Positions 1-10,666 of a stretch of DNA of 64,000 bases are shown here, piece by piece (the stretch's first letter is position 1; each line of letters starts with the position of its first letter). The translations under genes and the position numbers were made by a program. Under the pieces are notes generated by a model, which was not told the DNA's origin, ran no database searches, and saw only the letters and a program-made list of their open reading frames with translations. Origin of the DNA: Desulfobacteraceae bacterium (GTDB taxonomy: Bacteria > Desulfobacterota > Desulfobacteria > Desulfobacterales > UBA5852); the NCBI GenBank assembly GCA_014237395.1, contig JABZFP010000017.1, positions 17,381 to 81,380 on the forward strand, written 5' to 3'.

Positions 1-945
1 GTTGTGGCGTGGTTTCTGGCGGGCGAAATCGTGGCGGCGCCCCTCGTAGAACAGCGGACTGACGGGCGAGTACCGATAACGCGACCCGAACAAAAAGGAC
101 TTGACGGTCTTCCACACGGCGGTGGAATAGGTTTCCTCCGCCGGAAGCCAGCCCCGGCGGGCGAAAGCCGCCGTAATGGTCTTGAAGTCGCCGATAATGA
201 CGAGATTGGCGGGATCGCCGAACCGCGAGCCGTCTTCGTTGCTGGTACAGCACGGCAGGGCCTCCAGGGCCTCACGCAACCCCTCTTCATCGACATCGAC
301 GATCTCTTCCCTGGGATACAGACTGTCGAAGTCCACCATGCGGTAGTCGACCCGCATCCCCGGAATCTGGACGAAAAACGTGAAGAACTTGATTTGCTCC
401 GCGGCAATGAGGTCGATCTGGACCACCTTTTCGCCTTCGTCGAGATTGGTGTAGATGAAGCCCGTCACGGCCGTGTTCGGCAGGATGGGATTCTGGAAGG
501 TCATTTGCCGGAAATGGCGCTCCATCTCATCCCGATAGACGCCAAAGAGCCCGCCCCGCAAGGCATAGACCACCTCGAGAGGCGAAAAGTAATTCGGGTC
601 GGTGGCCGTGCTGAGCAAGTAGAAGGCCTGGTCACTGTGGTTTTCAACCTTGACCCATACGGGTTGGATCTCCTTGTTGATCAAGTCGACGTCGAACAGG
701 GAACGGGCTTCCTCGGCCGTGGGAACGGCCACCGTCACCCGGACGTCCTTATCCGCCTTCGATACGGCTCTATCCCGGAACCGGACCGCGTTGACGGATT
801 CCGGCTGGTAGGAGCCGCCTGTTTGAAGCGTCGCGCAGCTGGCAAGCACCGTCACGAAAAACAGGATCGCAAGACCGTATGCCGGCCGCAGACATGCTGT
901 CTTCGAAACACACAATGATTTATGCGCAAATGGGAGACAACGCAT
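1..945 (-). CDS. LssY C-terminal-domain lipoprotein (3' end cut by window edge)
   Basis: Translated leftward from the ATG at 945, which follows GGAGGG at good spacing. The product starts with a basic stretch, a hydrophobic segment and a lipobox LASC with Cys37, so it should be a lipid-anchored envelope protein. The C-terminal third matches the LssY C-terminal domain pattern: an NLVIIGD strand, an AAFARRGW helix, and the ending SPVSPLFYEGRRHDFARQKP. The function of this domain is not established. The reading frame is still open at base 1, so the C-terminus is missing. An in-frame ATG at 981 is possible but has no ribosome site. It lies 51 bases downstream of the coiled-coil gene on the same strand and is probably co-transcribed with it. 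Confidence 0.8.
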   Translation of the reverse strand, partial: MRCLPFAHKSLCVSKTACLRPAYGLAILFFVTVLASCATLQTGGSYQPESVNAVRFRDRAVSKADKDVRVTVAVPTAEEARSLFDVDLINKEIQPVWVKVENHSDQAFYLLSTATDPNYFSPLEVVYALRGGLFGVYRDEMERHFRQMTFQNPILPNTAVTGFIYTNLDEGEKVVQIDLIAAEQIKFFTFFVQIPGMRVDYRMVDFDSLYPREEIVDVDEEGLREALEALPCCTSNEDGSRFGDPANLVIIGDFKTITAAFARRGWLPAEETYSTAVWKTVKSFLFGSRYRYSPVSPLFYEGRRHDFARQKPRHN

Positions 946-996
946 CGATGGGTGACCCTCCGGCCTCACGTTTAGGCCCATATCCTGATGTCGTGG

Positions 997-1428
997 TTAC
1001 TTGAAATTCGCCAAAGCTTCCTTGTAGGCGTCATAGAGGGCCTTGTAGGCCTCGGTAAACCCATCTTTGGCATCATCCCAGGAATCCGCGGAGGCGTCTT
1101 CCAACTCGTCCAGCTTGTTGGCCGCTACCTCCCGTTTTTGTTTCAGGTTTTCGATTTCTTTCTGGTAGGCGACCTTGGCGTCGCCGGAGGCCTCGTCGGC
1201 CTTGGCCTGCAGCACATCGATCTCGGCATCCGTCTTATCGAGGAGCACCTTGCCGTGTTCAATCGCGTCGTTTTTCTTTTCGACCATATAAGCCTTGAAG
1301 GCCTCCATGGCTTCTTTGGTCTCTTTGGCCAATTTGTCGGATGTGGTTTCGCCGATGGCCGGTCCCGACAGGGGGATGGCGATCACGAGGGCGGCGATGA
1401 CAGCGAATAGGATGGTTGCGCGTTTCAT
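997..1428 (-). CDS. Small exported coiled-coil protein
   Basis: A 143-residue protein with an N-terminal signal peptide (hydrophobic residues 5-20, likely cleavage after a PAIGE-like site). The rest is charged, alanine/lysine/glutamate-rich and heptad-like, predicting one long helical coiled coil in the periplasm. The start ATG follows AAGGAGAATTCC. I do not recognise a named family. Similar short exported helical proteins occur widely in envelope-stress settings, but no function can be assigned. It precedes the LssY-domain lipoprotein gene. Confidence 0.8.
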   Translation of the reverse strand: MKRATILFAVIAALVIAIPLSGPAIGETTSDKLAKETKEAMEAFKAYMVEKKNDAIEHGKVLLDKTDAEIDVLQAKADEASGDAKVAYQKEIENLKQKREVAANKLDELEDASADSWDDAKDGFTEAYKALYDAYKEALANFK

Positions 1429-1557
1429 GGAATTCTCCTTTGCTTCCTATGCGAGGGTCAAAACCCTTACCCTCGTAGTGCATGCGGTATGATGGTTGAT
1501 ATGATCATTCAAAGTTTGGACGCGACGGCCGAAGCACCATCACGCGAATTCTTGGCC

Positions 1558-2172
1558 TCAAGGTTTGCGCGTGCAGCGCATCTCCGGAGCCTCGTAACCC
1601 CAGACGATGGTGGCTTCGCCCTGGTGCTCCCAAAACATTTCGTTGCGGCCCTGGTATTTGGCGCCGCTGCCGGAGGGCTGCCGAACCATCAACGACACCT
1701 GGTCGCCGCGCTCGGCGATCAGGGTCGGCGGCTCAGTTTCGAAAAAGGTGACGACCACCTCGTTCCGTGGATCGCCGTCACAGGTAAACCAGAACGGCCC
1801 TTTTTCAGGGACCAGGCGGTAGCGGGCCTGCAGTTCGGCGATGCGGTGGCGATATTCGGTTTCGGTACAGGCCCGCGGGTCGTCGCTTTTCCAACACTCG
1901 TTGCGCCCCTTGATCCATCCGCGCTGCTCGGCCTTGAGCACGGGCGGATGCTCGTTGGCCGCCTTGCGGGAGGCCGCCGCATAGACCTCGGCCAGTTTGC
2001 GATCCAGGGCGGCCAGTTGATCATCCTGGCAGATCAGCTCTTCGATGGCGCCATCCGCTTTGGCGCAGTCGAAGGCAGGCTCCGCCGCCCAGACGCCGCT
2101 CGTGAAGCATCCAAGCGCTAAAATGATCAGCGGTATGGAAAAAGAGCAATATGAATCCCGGCCCAATATCAT
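1558..2172 (-). CDS. LprI-domain plus MliC-domain lysozyme-inhibitor-like protein
   Basis: A 204-residue exported protein. After a signal peptide (residues 1-29) comes an LprI/DUF1311-type domain (about residues 33-115: FDCAKADGAIEELIC, then paired helices with RGWIKGRNECW). A C-terminal MliC-type domain follows (about 125-204: FTCDGDPRNEVVVTFFET, SGSGAKYQGRNEMFW, ending in a conserved Cys). MliC domains inhibit C-type lysozyme in the periplasm, and LprI of mycobacteria is also linked to lysozyme resistance. Inference: it protects peptidoglycan from host or predator lysozyme. The start ATG follows AGAGGGACG. It stands alone. Confidence 0.82.
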   Translation of the reverse strand: MILGRDSYCSFSIPLIILALGCFTSGVWAAEPAFDCAKADGAIEELICQDDQLAALDRKLAEVYAAASRKAANEHPPVLKAEQRGWIKGRNECWKSDDPRACTETEYRHRIAELQARYRLVPEKGPFWFTCDGDPRNEVVVTFFETEPPTLIAERGDQVSLMVRQPSGSGAKYQGRNEMFWEHQGEATIVWGYEAPEMRCTRKP

Positions 2173-2378
2173 CGTCCCTCTGCGGTTTGGGTATGGCTTA
2201 TAAGATTGTCTAGGTACTGAGAAGTAATGACGGGGTGTCTATCCCGTGATTGAGCAGTGGCCTTAAATGCCTGGCATGTTCAAATTACTTTTGTACGGAT
2301 TTAGCAATTGTCAAGGTATGAAAATTCAGGCTGCCGAAAAAAGCGATCCGCGGGGCTGAGACAATCGACGGGCCATTT

Positions 2379-5300
2379 CTACCGGGGGGTGTTTGGTTGA
2401 ACGCGATGAAACAGGGAATAGACCACCGGAATCAGCACCAGCGTGATCAGGGTGGAACCGGTAAGGCCGCCCACCACGGCCCTTGCCAGCGGGGCTTGGG
2501 CGTCGGCGCCCTCGCCGATGCCTAAAGCCAGCGGCAAAAGGCCGAGGATGGTGGTCAGGGTGGTCATCAGGATCGGACGCAAGCGGCGGCGACCCGCTTC
2601 CATAAGGGCCTCGTGGGTGGGGCGGCCCTCCTTAATCAGACGGCCGGCCTGATCCACCAGGAGGATGGCGTTGTTCACGACGATGCCCCCCAGCATGATG
2701 CAGCCGATGTAGGACTGCACGTTGAGGGTCGTGCCCGTCAGAAACAGGGTCACCAGAACCCCGATCACGGCCAGGGGCACCGAAAACATGACCACCAGCG
2801 GGTCGCGCAGGGATTCGTACTGGCAGGCCAGGACCATATAGACGAGGACCAGCGCCAGCAGGAGGGAAATCACCAGCTCCCGGAAGGCTTTCTGTTGTTC
2901 TTCGAACTTGCCGGCCACGCTCAGGTCGTAGCCCACGGGGCGCGGAATCCCATCGAGCAGGGTCTGCACCTCAGCGGCGACCGAACCCAGGTCGCGTCCG
3001 GCGACATTGGCGGTAACCGTCGCCTGCCGCTGCTGGTCCTTGCGCTCGATCAGCACCGGGCCCCGGCTGGCCTGGGCGGCGACGACATTGCGTAGGGCCA
3101 CTTTTTCCCCGGAATCGGTGGTCAGGGCAAGATCGAGAATTTCGTCCAGGCTGCGCTGCTCGGCATCCTTGAGCTGGACCAGGATCCGGTAGGAATGGCC
3201 TTCCTGGCGGAACTCGCCGGCCTTGGAGCCCGCCACCGCGGTTTGCAGCAGCTCGGTGACATCACGAATGCTCAGTCCCAGATCGGCCACTTTATCGCGG
3301 TTGACACGGATGTCCTGCTGAGGGATGCCGGCCTCGAGGCTGGTGTCCAGGTCCGTAACGCCCGGGACCGCCTTGATGAGGGCGGCCGCCCGCCCGACCA
3401 GCGCGTCAAGGGTGGCAAGGTCGTAGCCACGAATTTCAATGGTGAGCCCCTCATCGCCCCCCAGAATGCGATCAAGAATGAATTGCCCCTGGGGCGCCCG
3501 GACGCGGATTTCCATGCCGGGCACGCGGCCCGCCAATCGGCGCCGCAGGTCCTCGGCGACGGCGACATTGGAACGGTCGCGCTGGGCCGCCGGCACTAAT
3601 GACAAGCGAATTTCCCCCTCGGCTCCGGCGTTTGCGCGCCAGCCGGTTGCGCCCACACGGACCACCCAGGCCGAGGCTTCGGGCACGGCCGGCAGGACGA
3701 TCTCCTCCATGAGGCGGGCCTGCCGGTCGACCAGTTCGAGGCGGGTGCCGACTTCCATCTTGCCGGTGACGCGGACTTCGCCTTCATCGCTGGGGGGCAG
3801 GAATTCCGTGCCGATCAGGGGCAGGAGCAGCAGGCTCGCGCCCAGCAGCGCCGCCGCCGCAAAGATGGTGGCCGCACGATGGTCCAGGACCCGGCCGAGG
3901 AGATGCAGGTAGGCCGCTTCGAGCCCTGCGTAGGCGGAGCGGGCTGCGGTGACCAAATGGCTCGATTGCGCGGCGGGTTTACGGGAGGAGAGTTTTCCGT
4001 GAGTCAGCAAGCGGGAGGCCAGCATGGGGACCAGGCTGAGGGACAAGACAAGGGAGCAAACCAGGGCGAAGATGATGACATAGGCCAATTCCTTGAAGAG
4101 AATGCCCGCCACGCCGCGCACGAAGATCAAGGGAATAAAAATGACCAGTGTCGTGATGGTACTGGCAATAATAGCGGTTCCCACCTCCTGGGCACCCTCC
4201 ACCGACGCTTCCTCGGGCGTCAGCCCGTTCTCGCTGCGGCGGCGGAAAATGTTCTCGAGTACGACGATGGAACTGTCCACCATCATGCCCACCCCCAGCG
4301 CCAGACCGCCCAAGGTCATCAGATTGAGGGTGAACCCGCCGAAATAGATCAGGGCAAAAGTGGCGATAATGGAAATGGGAATCGACAGGGAAATCACCAG
4401 GGTGCTACGGATGCTGCGCAAAAAGAAGAGCAACACCACGACGGCCAGTCCGCCGCCGTAGAGAATCGAGCGGGCCACATTGGCAATGGAACGCTCGATC
4501 AGGTTGCCCTGGTTGATGACCGGGACGACGGTAATTTGGGGAAAGGCCTGGTTGATGGCCTCGATCTCTTCCAGGACGCGGCGAGAGACTTCCACCGTGT
4601 TGGCATTGGCCTGTTTGCGAATCCCGACATAGAGCCCGCGCTTGCCGTTGACGCGCACGATGCGCGTCTTCTTCTCGTAGGTGTCCCGGATGTCGGCGAC
4701 CTGGCCCAGCCGAACGGCGGCTCCCTCCCGCTGCAGAATGACCGTGTCCCGAATCTGATCCAGACGGGTGAATTCAGCCGGCGCCCGCAGGGTGACCTCA
4801 TAGCCTCCCTGCTCGATCTTGCCCGTCGGCAGGTCGAGGTTGGCGTCCTCGATGGCATCGATGATCTGATCCAGGGGCAAGCCGGCGGCCTTGATGCGCT
4901 CGGGGTCCAGTTCGATGCGCACTTCCCGGTTGTAACCGCCCCACAGATCCACCTGGGCCACGCCCGGGATGCGGGCAAAGCGGTAGCGGATCTGGTCTTC
5001 GATCAGTTCGGTCATCTCCACCGGATCGAGGTTGCTGGAAATGCCCAGGATGACGACCGGAAAACTGGCGATGTCGAATTTGCTGGTACGGGGGCCGACG
5101 ATATCGTCCGGCAGTTCGTTGATTTCGTCTTCGAGTTTGCTCTGTATGTCGATGGCCGCCGTGTCGATGTCGGTGCCCCACACGAAGCTGACGCGCACCG
5201 TACTGCGGCCCTCCGACGAAGTCGACGTGATTTCCTCCACCCCGGGCACCACGGCCACGATTTCCTCGATGATGCGGGTCACCAGGCGCTCGATCACCTC

Positions 5301-5468
5301 GGGACTGGCCCCCTCGTAGTCCGTCCGGATGGTCAGGGTGGGCAATTCGATATCGGGCAGCATGTCGATCTGCAGGCGGCTTAAGGAAACCGATCCCAGG
5401 ATGACCAGGATCAGGGTCACCATGGTGGTGAAGATGGGACGCCGGACGCTGAAACGCGGCAGCTTCAT
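2379..5468 (-). CDS. RND efflux inner-membrane permease (first system)
   Basis: A 1029-residue AcrB-type permease, the family's usual length. It shows the duplicated layout of a TM helix, a large periplasmic porter domain and a bundle of TM helices. The TM4 region reads [19 protein letters not shown], where the usual Asp-Asp proton-relay pair is Asp-Ser; this variant is known in SwrC-like branches. It uses proton-motive force to drive substrate export together with the adaptor encoded immediately upstream and a TolC-type channel. The start codon overlaps the adaptor stop by 4 bases (ATGA), indicating translational coupling. Substrate cannot be read from sequence. Confidence 0.95.
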   Translation of the reverse strand: MKLPRFSVRRPIFTTMVTLILVILGSVSLSRLQIDMLPDIELPTLTIRTDYEGASPEVIERLVTRIIEEIVAVVPGVEEITSTSSEGRSTVRVSFVWGTDIDTAAIDIQSKLEDEINELPDDIVGPRTSKFDIASFPVVILGISSNLDPVEMTELIEDQIRYRFARIPGVAQVDLWGGYNREVRIELDPERIKAAGLPLDQIIDAIEDANLDLPTGKIEQGGYEVTLRAPAEFTRLDQIRDTVILQREGAAVRLGQVADIRDTYEKKTRIVRVNGKRGLYVGIRKQANANTVEVSRRVLEEIEAINQAFPQITVVPVINQGNLIERSIANVARSILYGGGLAVVVLLFFLRSIRSTLVISLSIPISIIATFALIYFGGFTLNLMTLGGLALGVGMMVDSSIVVLENIFRRRSENGLTPEEASVEGAQEVGTAIIASTITTLVIFIPLIFVRGVAGILFKELAYVIIFALVCSLVLSLSLVPMLASRLLTHGKLSSRKPAAQSSHLVTAARSAYAGLEAAYLHLLGRVLDHRAATIFAAAALLGASLLLLPLIGTEFLPPSDEGEVRVTGKMEVGTRLELVDRQARLMEEIVLPAVPEASAWVVRVGATGWRANAGAEGEIRLSLVPAAQRDRSNVAVAEDLRRRLAGRVPGMEIRVRAPQGQFILDRILGGDEGLTIEIRGYDLATLDALVGRAAALIKAVPGVTDLDTSLEAGIPQQDIRVNRDKVADLGLSIRDVTELLQTAVAGSKAGEFRQEGHSYRILVQLKDAEQRSLDEILDLALTTDSGEKVALRNVVAAQASRGPVLIERKDQQRQATVTANVAGRDLGSVAAEVQTLLDGIPRPVGYDLSVAGKFEEQQKAFRELVISLLLALVLVYMVLACQYESLRDPLVVMFSVPLAVIGVLVTLFLTGTTLNVQSYIGCIMLGGIVVNNAILLVDQAGRLIKEGRPTHEALMEAGRRRLRPILMTTLTTILGLLPLALGIGEGADAQAPLARAVVGGLTGSTLITLVLIPVVYSLFHRVQPNTPR

Positions 5469-6676
5469 TGGACGCCCGCCCCGTTGCGACCGGATGCCGG
5501 TGCTTCCTGATCCGTTGCAATCGTGATCGGAGCGCCGTCCTTCACCAGCTGCTGCCCGATAACCACCACCCGACCCTTAAGCCCCTGGCCTTCCACCTGC
5601 ACGCGGTCGCCTTCGCGGATGCCCACCGCGACCTCGCGCCACTGCACCGTTTTTTCATCTTCGCTGACGACGAAAACCCCGGTGCGGTCGTTGCGCTCGG
5701 TCAGGGCTTGTTCCGGAACGATGACCGCATCGGCCACCCGGGAGAGCTCCACGGTAGCCTGGATGAACATGCCGGGTTTGAGGCGATGCTGGGGGTTGTC
5801 GATGGTCATCTCGATGCGCGCCTGGCGGGTGGCCGTGCGGAAGACCGGGGCGATGCGGACGATACGCCCCGTGAAGGTTTCACCCGGGAAGGCCTCCGTG
5901 GTCAGGGACACCAGCTGGTCGGGCTGCATGCGGGCGTAGTCCCGCTCGGTCACGTAGACGATGCCGAGAATGGGATCCAGATCGACGATCATGAGGATAG
6001 GGGTGTTGGCGGCCAGGGTCTGTCCTTCGTCGACGTAGCGTTCCGCCACGACGCGTTCATCGTCGGCGCCGCTCCAGCCCGCTGTGACCCGGGTGTAGCC
6101 CAGTCGGATGTTGGCGCTTTCCAGGGCCGAAGCGAACTTGGCGACCTGGGCCTCGGCCACGGTCAGTTGCGCCCGCTTGGCCAGCAGGTCCTGTCGGGCC
6201 GCGTCGAGTTCCGAGTCGGAGGCGATGCCGCGCTTGCGCAGGGACTCCGTGCGTTTGAACTCGCGATTGGCGATTTCCAGAATGCTTTCGGCCTCGGAGC
6301 GATTGGCCTGGGCCACAGCCAGATCGGCCCGGGCCTGGGTCACGGCCTGGACGTACTCGTCGTTGTCGAGTTCGGCCACCACCTGCCCGCGCTGCACCGC
6401 ATCGGCAATGTTCACCAAGACCCGTTCGACACGGCCGCTGACCTTGGGGGCGACCACAAATTCCGCCAGCGCTTCCAATTCACCGCTGAAGGTACGGTTG
6501 AGGGTGATGGGACCACGCGCGATGGGGGCCACTTCGACCGGTGCCGGCCGCGCCGCCGGTCCCGCGCCGCCGGTCCCGCCCCGATCCTTCAAAACGGCGT
6601 AGACGACCCCGCCGAGCACCGCCGCGGCGATCAAAACCGCTATCGGCAGGACACGTTTGGAGGCGGCTGATGTCAT
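5465..6676 (-). CDS. RND periplasmic adaptor (membrane fusion protein, first system)
   Basis: The ATG at 6676 is chosen because AAAGGACG lies at correct spacing. A longer frame exists upstream but lacks a ribosome site. The product has an N-terminal signal anchor (ISOLEUCINE/alanine-rich segment about residues 8-28), biotinyl/lipoyl half-motifs ([10 protein letters not shown] and [13 protein letters not shown]), a central helical hairpin rich in Ala/Gln/Glu, and beta-barrel and membrane-proximal domains. This is the HlyD/AcrA-like adaptor that bridges the permease and the outer-membrane channel. It is divergent from the TolC-like gene at 6985, with about 300 bases between them likely holding both promoters. 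Confidence 0.94.
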   Translation of the reverse strand: MTSAASKRVLPIAVLIAAAVLGGVVYAVLKDRGGTGGAGPAARPAPVEVAPIARGPITLNRTFSGELEALAEFVVAPKVSGRVERVLVNIADAVQRGQVVAELDNDEYVQAVTQARADLAVAQANRSEAESILEIANREFKRTESLRKRGIASDSELDAARQDLLAKRAQLTVAEAQVAKFASALESANIRLGYTRVTAGWSGADDERVVAERYVDEGQTLAANTPILMIVDLDPILGIVYVTERDYARMQPDQLVSLTTEAFPGETFTGRIVRIAPVFRTATRQARIEMTIDNPQHRLKPGMFIQATVELSRVADAVIVPEQALTERNDRTGVFVVSEDEKTVQWREVAVGIREGDRVQVEGQGLKGRVVVIGQQLVKDGAPITIATDQEAPASGRNGAGVQ

Positions 6677-6984
6677 GGGCAACGTCCTTTGATCGAGATC
6701 CGCATCGGAGCTCCTTTCTGCAACGCCAGAGTTCACTCCACCAGATCCGTAACATTGTGCTTTTTAATGAATTTTGCAACGGGAAAATAGTGGGCAGGGG
6801 TGCCGGACGGTCGATTAGGGGGGAAGCGGTTTAACTCTCTGGTGGGTCCAAGGATGACCGCTGTGCAGTTTTTCGTTGTCAGGGTAAAGACGGAACGGCT
6901 ATAGGTTGGCAGCTGTTCTGAAAACCAGTTGAGGCGCCTTTGCGACCGCCCGGGGGCGGGAGGGGCGCGTGAGGATGGAACCTG
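6677..6984. other. Divergent intergenic region between RND operon and TolC-like gene
   Basis: 308 bases separate the two divergent efflux transcription units and must hold both promoters. I see no convincing -35/-10 pair, palindromic operator or hairpin. No small gene is supported here. Confidence 0.5.
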
Positions 6985-8616
6985 ATGCTGACCTCATATT
7001 CCCATCGCCATCGTCGGCCGGTGTTGCTTGTCACATGCCTTTTGTTTTTGATCCCGGCCTCCTGCACGTTGACGGCGTATCCCATCGACCGTGCCGCCGG
7101 AGGGCCGAGCGTGCCTGCCGACACGAGGATCCACATGACACCGGACGCGGTAGTCCGCACTCCCGAGACGTCGGACCCCATGCTGCCGTCGGGCCCGCTG
7201 AAAGTCACCGTGACCGAAGCCATTTTAATGTCCCTTGAAAACAACCGCGCCCTGGTGGTGCAGCGGTTGAATCCCGATATCACGCAAACCTTCGAGGATC
7301 AGGAGCGGGCGATTTTCGATCCGGCGATCGATGCCGAGATCTCCACGGGGCGGCTAAAAGGGGAGCGCCAGGCGCGCTCGGGATCCCAAACCGAGGGTTA
7401 TGCCACGAACACGACCGAGGGGGTGATCCTCCTCGAGCAGTATTTCCCGACCGGCACGACGGTGGCCCTGGAGGCCGACACCCGTGCGTCGGACTCCTCG
7501 CTCTATGACGATCCGTTTTACGCGAGCCGTTTGGGCATGACGGCAACCCAGTCGCTCCTGCGCGGTTTTGGAACGGACGTCAATCTGGTGCGTCTGCGCC
7601 AGGCCCGCCTGGATACCCGCATGTCGGAGTTCGAGCTGCGGGGGTTTACCGAAGCCCTGGTGGCGGACGTGGAACGCACCTGCTGGGACTATGCCCTGGC
7701 CCGGCGCCAGATCGAAATCGTCGAGGAATCCCTGAAGGTCGCCCGCCAGCAGCGCGACGAAACCCGGGAGCTGATCGAGGTGGGCCGTTTGGCCGAGGCG
7801 GAGCTGCCGGCCGTCCAGGCCGAGGTGGCGGCCCAGGAGCAGGCCCTCATCGAAGCGCGGGCCAACAAGGAAACGATCCGCCTCCAACTGCTGCGCCTGC
7901 TCAACCCGTCTGTCCCCGACATTTGGGAACGGGAGGTGGAGCTGATTCACCAGTCCACCCTGCCCGACATCCAACTGGAAGATGTGGCGCAGTATGTGGC
8001 CGTATCGCGGCGCATGCGCCCGGTGTTAAACCAGGCCCGGCTGGAAATGCAGCGCGGCGACCTGGAGCTTGTCAAAACCCGCAACGGGCTGCTGCCCCTG
8101 ATGGACCTTTTCATTACGCTCGGCAAGAGCGGGTATGCCGATGCCTTCGGGGATTCCATCGACCGGATCGATGAGGACAGTTACGACATCATGGGGGGAG
8201 TACGCTTCCAGTACCCCTTCTTCAACCGGGATGCCGAGGCGGCGCACCGGCGCGCCCAGCTGAGCCGCACCCAGGCCCAGGGTGCGCTGGACAACCTTGA
8301 CCAGCTCGTGGAAGTCGATGTCCGTATCGCCTATATCGAAGTCAATCGCACCAAGCAGCAGATCACCGCGACATCCGTCACCCGCCAGTTCAACGAGGAA
8401 AAATGGCGCACTGAAACCGAAAAGCTGCGCGTGGGGAAATCAACCAGCTTCCTTGTGGCCCAGGCCCAGCGGGATCTGCTGGTCAGCCGGATTGCCGAGG
8501 TTCAGGCCCTGGCCAACTACCTCAAGGCCCTGATCGATCTCTACCGTCAGGACGGGTCCCTGCTGGAACGGCGCGGGATTTCAGCCCCCGGGCGTGAACC
8601 GGTCAAACTTTCCTGA
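6985..8616 (+). CDS. TolC-family outer-membrane efflux lipoprotein (first system)
   Basis: A 543-residue outer-membrane factor. It has a basic N-terminus, a hydrophobic segment and a lipobox PASC with Cys27, then a Pro/Ser-rich linker. Two OEP repeats follow, made of long alternating helices with typical phrases such as ALVVQRLNPDI, RQARLDTRMSEFEL, GRLAEAELPAVQAEVAAQEQ and LRVGKSTSFLVAQAQRDLL. It forms the trimeric export channel. The gene is divergent from the adaptor-permease operon, so it is the probable third component of that pump. The N-terminal ATG is the most upstream in frame, and the lipoprotein signal supports it. Confidence 0.92.
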   Translation: MLTSYSHRHRRPVLLVTCLLFLIPASCTLTAYPIDRAAGGPSVPADTRIHMTPDAVVRTPETSDPMLPSGPLKVTVTEAILMSLENNRALVVQRLNPDITQTFEDQERAIFDPAIDAEISTGRLKGERQARSGSQTEGYATNTTEGVILLEQYFPTGTTVALEADTRASDSSLYDDPFYASRLGMTATQSLLRGFGTDVNLVRLRQARLDTRMSEFELRGFTEALVADVERTCWDYALARRQIEIVEESLKVARQQRDETRELIEVGRLAEAELPAVQAEVAAQEQALIEARANKETIRLQLLRLLNPSVPDIWEREVELIHQSTLPDIQLEDVAQYVAVSRRMRPVLNQARLEMQRGDLELVKTRNGLLPLMDLFITLGKSGYADAFGDSIDRIDEDSYDIMGGVRFQYPFFNRDAEAAHRRAQLSRTQAQGALDNLDQLVEVDVRIAYIEVNRTKQQITATSVTRQFNEEKWRTETEKLRVGKSTSFLVAQAQRDLLVSRIAEVQALANYLKALIDLYRQDGSLLERRGISAPGREPVKLS

Positions 8617-8841
8617 AAATCAAGAACGGCGAAATGACCGGCAGCTCCCTACCACTGGACATCGTCGTTTTCATGGGCACTATCTGTCAATAAGCGTTGA
8701 TGCAACAGCATCCTGTTTTATGGCGCTTTCATCGTTGTGATGGCGAAACCGCCCTGATGCTGCCGCCATTTCACCCCCACCGGATACCTTGGAACTGCCC
8801 GCGGCGCTGAGCGGCATCGAAACAGGGATCGGGAGGTTCCC

Positions 8842-9492
8842 ATGAAACCCATAACCCTATTCACATGGATAATGGCCACCTGCCTGTGGGGCCCGGCCGT
8901 CGATGCCGACATCTACGTCTGGACCGATGAAAGCGGCATCCGGCATTTCTCCAATCGGGATTCGAATCCGGAGGCGGAACTATTCCTGAAGACAATGGAA
9001 GGGCCCTACGAGGAAGCTGTCGAACGCGCGTACAGAGAGGCTCAAAAACAGCGCGAATTACAGCAGGCCCAGGCGCAAATCCAGGAGGAAAAAGAACGTC
9101 TTGCAGAAAAAGTAGCGGAATTGGAGCGGCGGACAGAGGCGGCCAAACGGGAAGCCCAGGAAGCACTGGACCGCGCGGAAGCGATCGAGGCGGCGGCTGC
9201 CCGGCGGCTGCGCGATGATCGCTGGTATGCCACCGGCACCGCTTATTACCCGGGATACTATCTTTACAGTCCGTATGGCTACCGGGGATATCGGTTCAGC
9301 GTGACATACCCCGGCGGCAAGCGCTTCAAAGACCATCGCTATCGCCCTGGCGCGACACACAGACAGATTCATCGGGACGGGTATCGGAACCGGGACCGCC
9401 ACCCTGCAGGAAGCCGATATTCGCGGCCCCGGCAGCCATTGACCGGTCAGGTAAGACCCCAGGGACATCGCCGCGGGGAATGGCGGCGCTGA
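8842..9492 (+). CDS. DUF4124 exported protein with coiled coil
   Basis: 216 residues, start ATG after GGGAGGTTCCC. A signal peptide (residues 1-22) is followed by the DUF4124 signature IYVWTDESGIRHFSN. Then comes an Arg/Glu/Ala-rich coiled coil (about residues 55-125), a Tyr/Gly-rich stretch and a basic Arg/His-rich tail. DUF4124 proteins are exported and poorly characterised. The coiled coil and basic tail suggest binding of an acidic polymer or cell-wall component, but this is a guess. No operon partner is evident. Confidence 0.85.
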   Translation: MKPITLFTWIMATCLWGPAVDADIYVWTDESGIRHFSNRDSNPEAELFLKTMEGPYEEAVERAYREAQKQRELQQAQAQIQEEKERLAEKVAELERRTEAAKREAQEALDRAEAIEAAAARRLRDDRWYATGTAYYPGYYLYSPYGYRGYRFSVTYPGGKRFKDHRYRPGATHRQIHRDGYRNRDRHPAGSRYSRPRQPLTGQVRPQGHRRGEWRR

Positions 9493-9520
9493 AAACAAAC
9501 CATCTTACAGTGCGCCCATC

Positions 9521-10666
9521 TCAATCGAAGCGGCTTGGAGAAAATCGGGACACGCCAAATGCCGGTTCTTTGTCTTCCAGCATATCCGCCATAATTTCTC
9601 CCAGCACCGGCGCGAACTTGAAACCGTGCCCAGCAAGCGCGGTCGTGAAGACGTTTGCCTGCCCGGAAAGCGCCCCCAGGACAAAGTCGCCATCCGGCGT
9701 CATGGTGTAAAGGCACACATCAGAGCGGATGTCACACGCGGCCAGCGGTGGTATGTAAGTCGCCATGAAACTGCGGATGTCCGTTACCTCTTCAGGGGCG
9801 ACGCTGCGCGCCACCCGCAGGGGATCGCAATCCTCCAATTGGTTGTGAGCCGCCACCTTGACACGCCCGTGGGGGCGGGTGACCGGCAGCGCGTATCGTT
9901 CATGGTAGCCGCCGGGCTTGTCCTTCATGGGCAACTGCCAGAAATTGACCGGCCAGATCCCCAATTCAAAAGGATGCGCCTGAATCGGGGCGACCCAATG
10001 CACGGGCACCCGTTTGGGCATCAGCCATTTCCCCAGAGGGCCCAGCAGCGGTTTGGTCCCGGCACCGGCTGACAGCAGAAGGCGGCCAGCTTCGTAAGTG
10101 CCACGGGACGACTTTACCCGGATGTGATGCCCCTCATCGCGCCAGCCGGTCACGCGTTCATCGAAGCGCATGACGACCCCGGCTTTTTCCGCCTCGGCGA
10201 GCATGGCAATCAGCGCTTTTTCAGGTGCGACCACCCCGGCGTCCACTTCCAGGCCCGCCACAAAGTTGTCGGGTATGGCCAATTGTGGCCAGCGCCGGCG
10301 GACGTCGGCCTCCGTCAATAGTTCATGCGGAATATCATAACGGCGGGCACTGGCCAGAAAACCCTGTACCGCCGGCGCGTCCCCGGGACCGATGGTCAGG
10401 TTGCCCGTGGGGGTAAGAAGCCTGGTGCCGGTATCGCTTTCCAGTCGGCGCCAGCGTTGCCAGGCCTGCTGTGCCATGGGCACATAGGCCGTGCCCTCCA
10501 GATAGGCCCGCCGGATGCTGCGCGATTCGCCATGATGGCTGCCCATCTTGTGCGGCGGCCGATAAGCGTCCAGCCCCAGAACCGACAATCCCCGTCGGCC
10601 TAGTTCCATGCAGGTCGCAGACCCCACCGTTCCCAACCCAACCACGATGACATCGAAAATCGTCAT
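9521..10666 (-). CDS. SolA-like FAD-dependent amine oxidase (MSOX family)
   Basis: A 381-residue flavoprotein very like E. coli N-methyltryptophan oxidase and monomeric sarcosine oxidase. It has an N-terminal Rossmann motif VIVVGLGTVGSATCMELGRRG, then PPHKMGSHHGESRSIRRAY, and a C-terminal GLAGHGFKFAPVLGE-like segment (LAGHGFKFAPVLGE). A Cys near residue 316 in VCLYTMTPDGDF corresponds to the covalent 8-alpha-S-cysteinyl FAD attachment site. It should oxidise a secondary N-methyl amine with release of formaldehyde and H2O2 or transfer to another acceptor. The ATG at 10666 sits after GGAGG at fair spacing; a TTG 18 bases upstream overlaps that site and is less likely. Substrate unknown. Confidence 0.88.
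   Translation of the reverse strand: MTIFDVIVVGLGTVGSATCMELGRRGLSVLGLDAYRPPHKMGSHHGESRSIRRAYLEGTAYVPMAQQAWQRWRRLESDTGTRLLTPTGNLTIGPGDAPAVQGFLASARRYDIPHELLTEADVRRRWPQLAIPDNFVAGLEVDAGVVAPEKALIAMLAEAEKAGVVMRFDERVTGWRDEGHHIRVKSSRGTYEAGRLLLSAGAGTKPLLGPLGKWLMPKRVPVHWVAPIQAHPFELGIWPVNFWQLPMKDKPGGYHERYALPVTRPHGRVKVAAHNQLEDCDPLRVARSVAPEEVTDIRSFMATYIPPLAACDIRSDVCLYTMTPDGDFVLGALSGQANVFTTALAGHGFKFAPVLGEIMADMLEDKEPAFGVSRFSPSRFD

Noticed and set aside
4..918. Long plus-strand open frame at the left edge
   Set aside because: It is the antisense of the LssY-domain lipoprotein, which has a ribosome site, lipobox and family match; the plus-strand product looks like nothing known.
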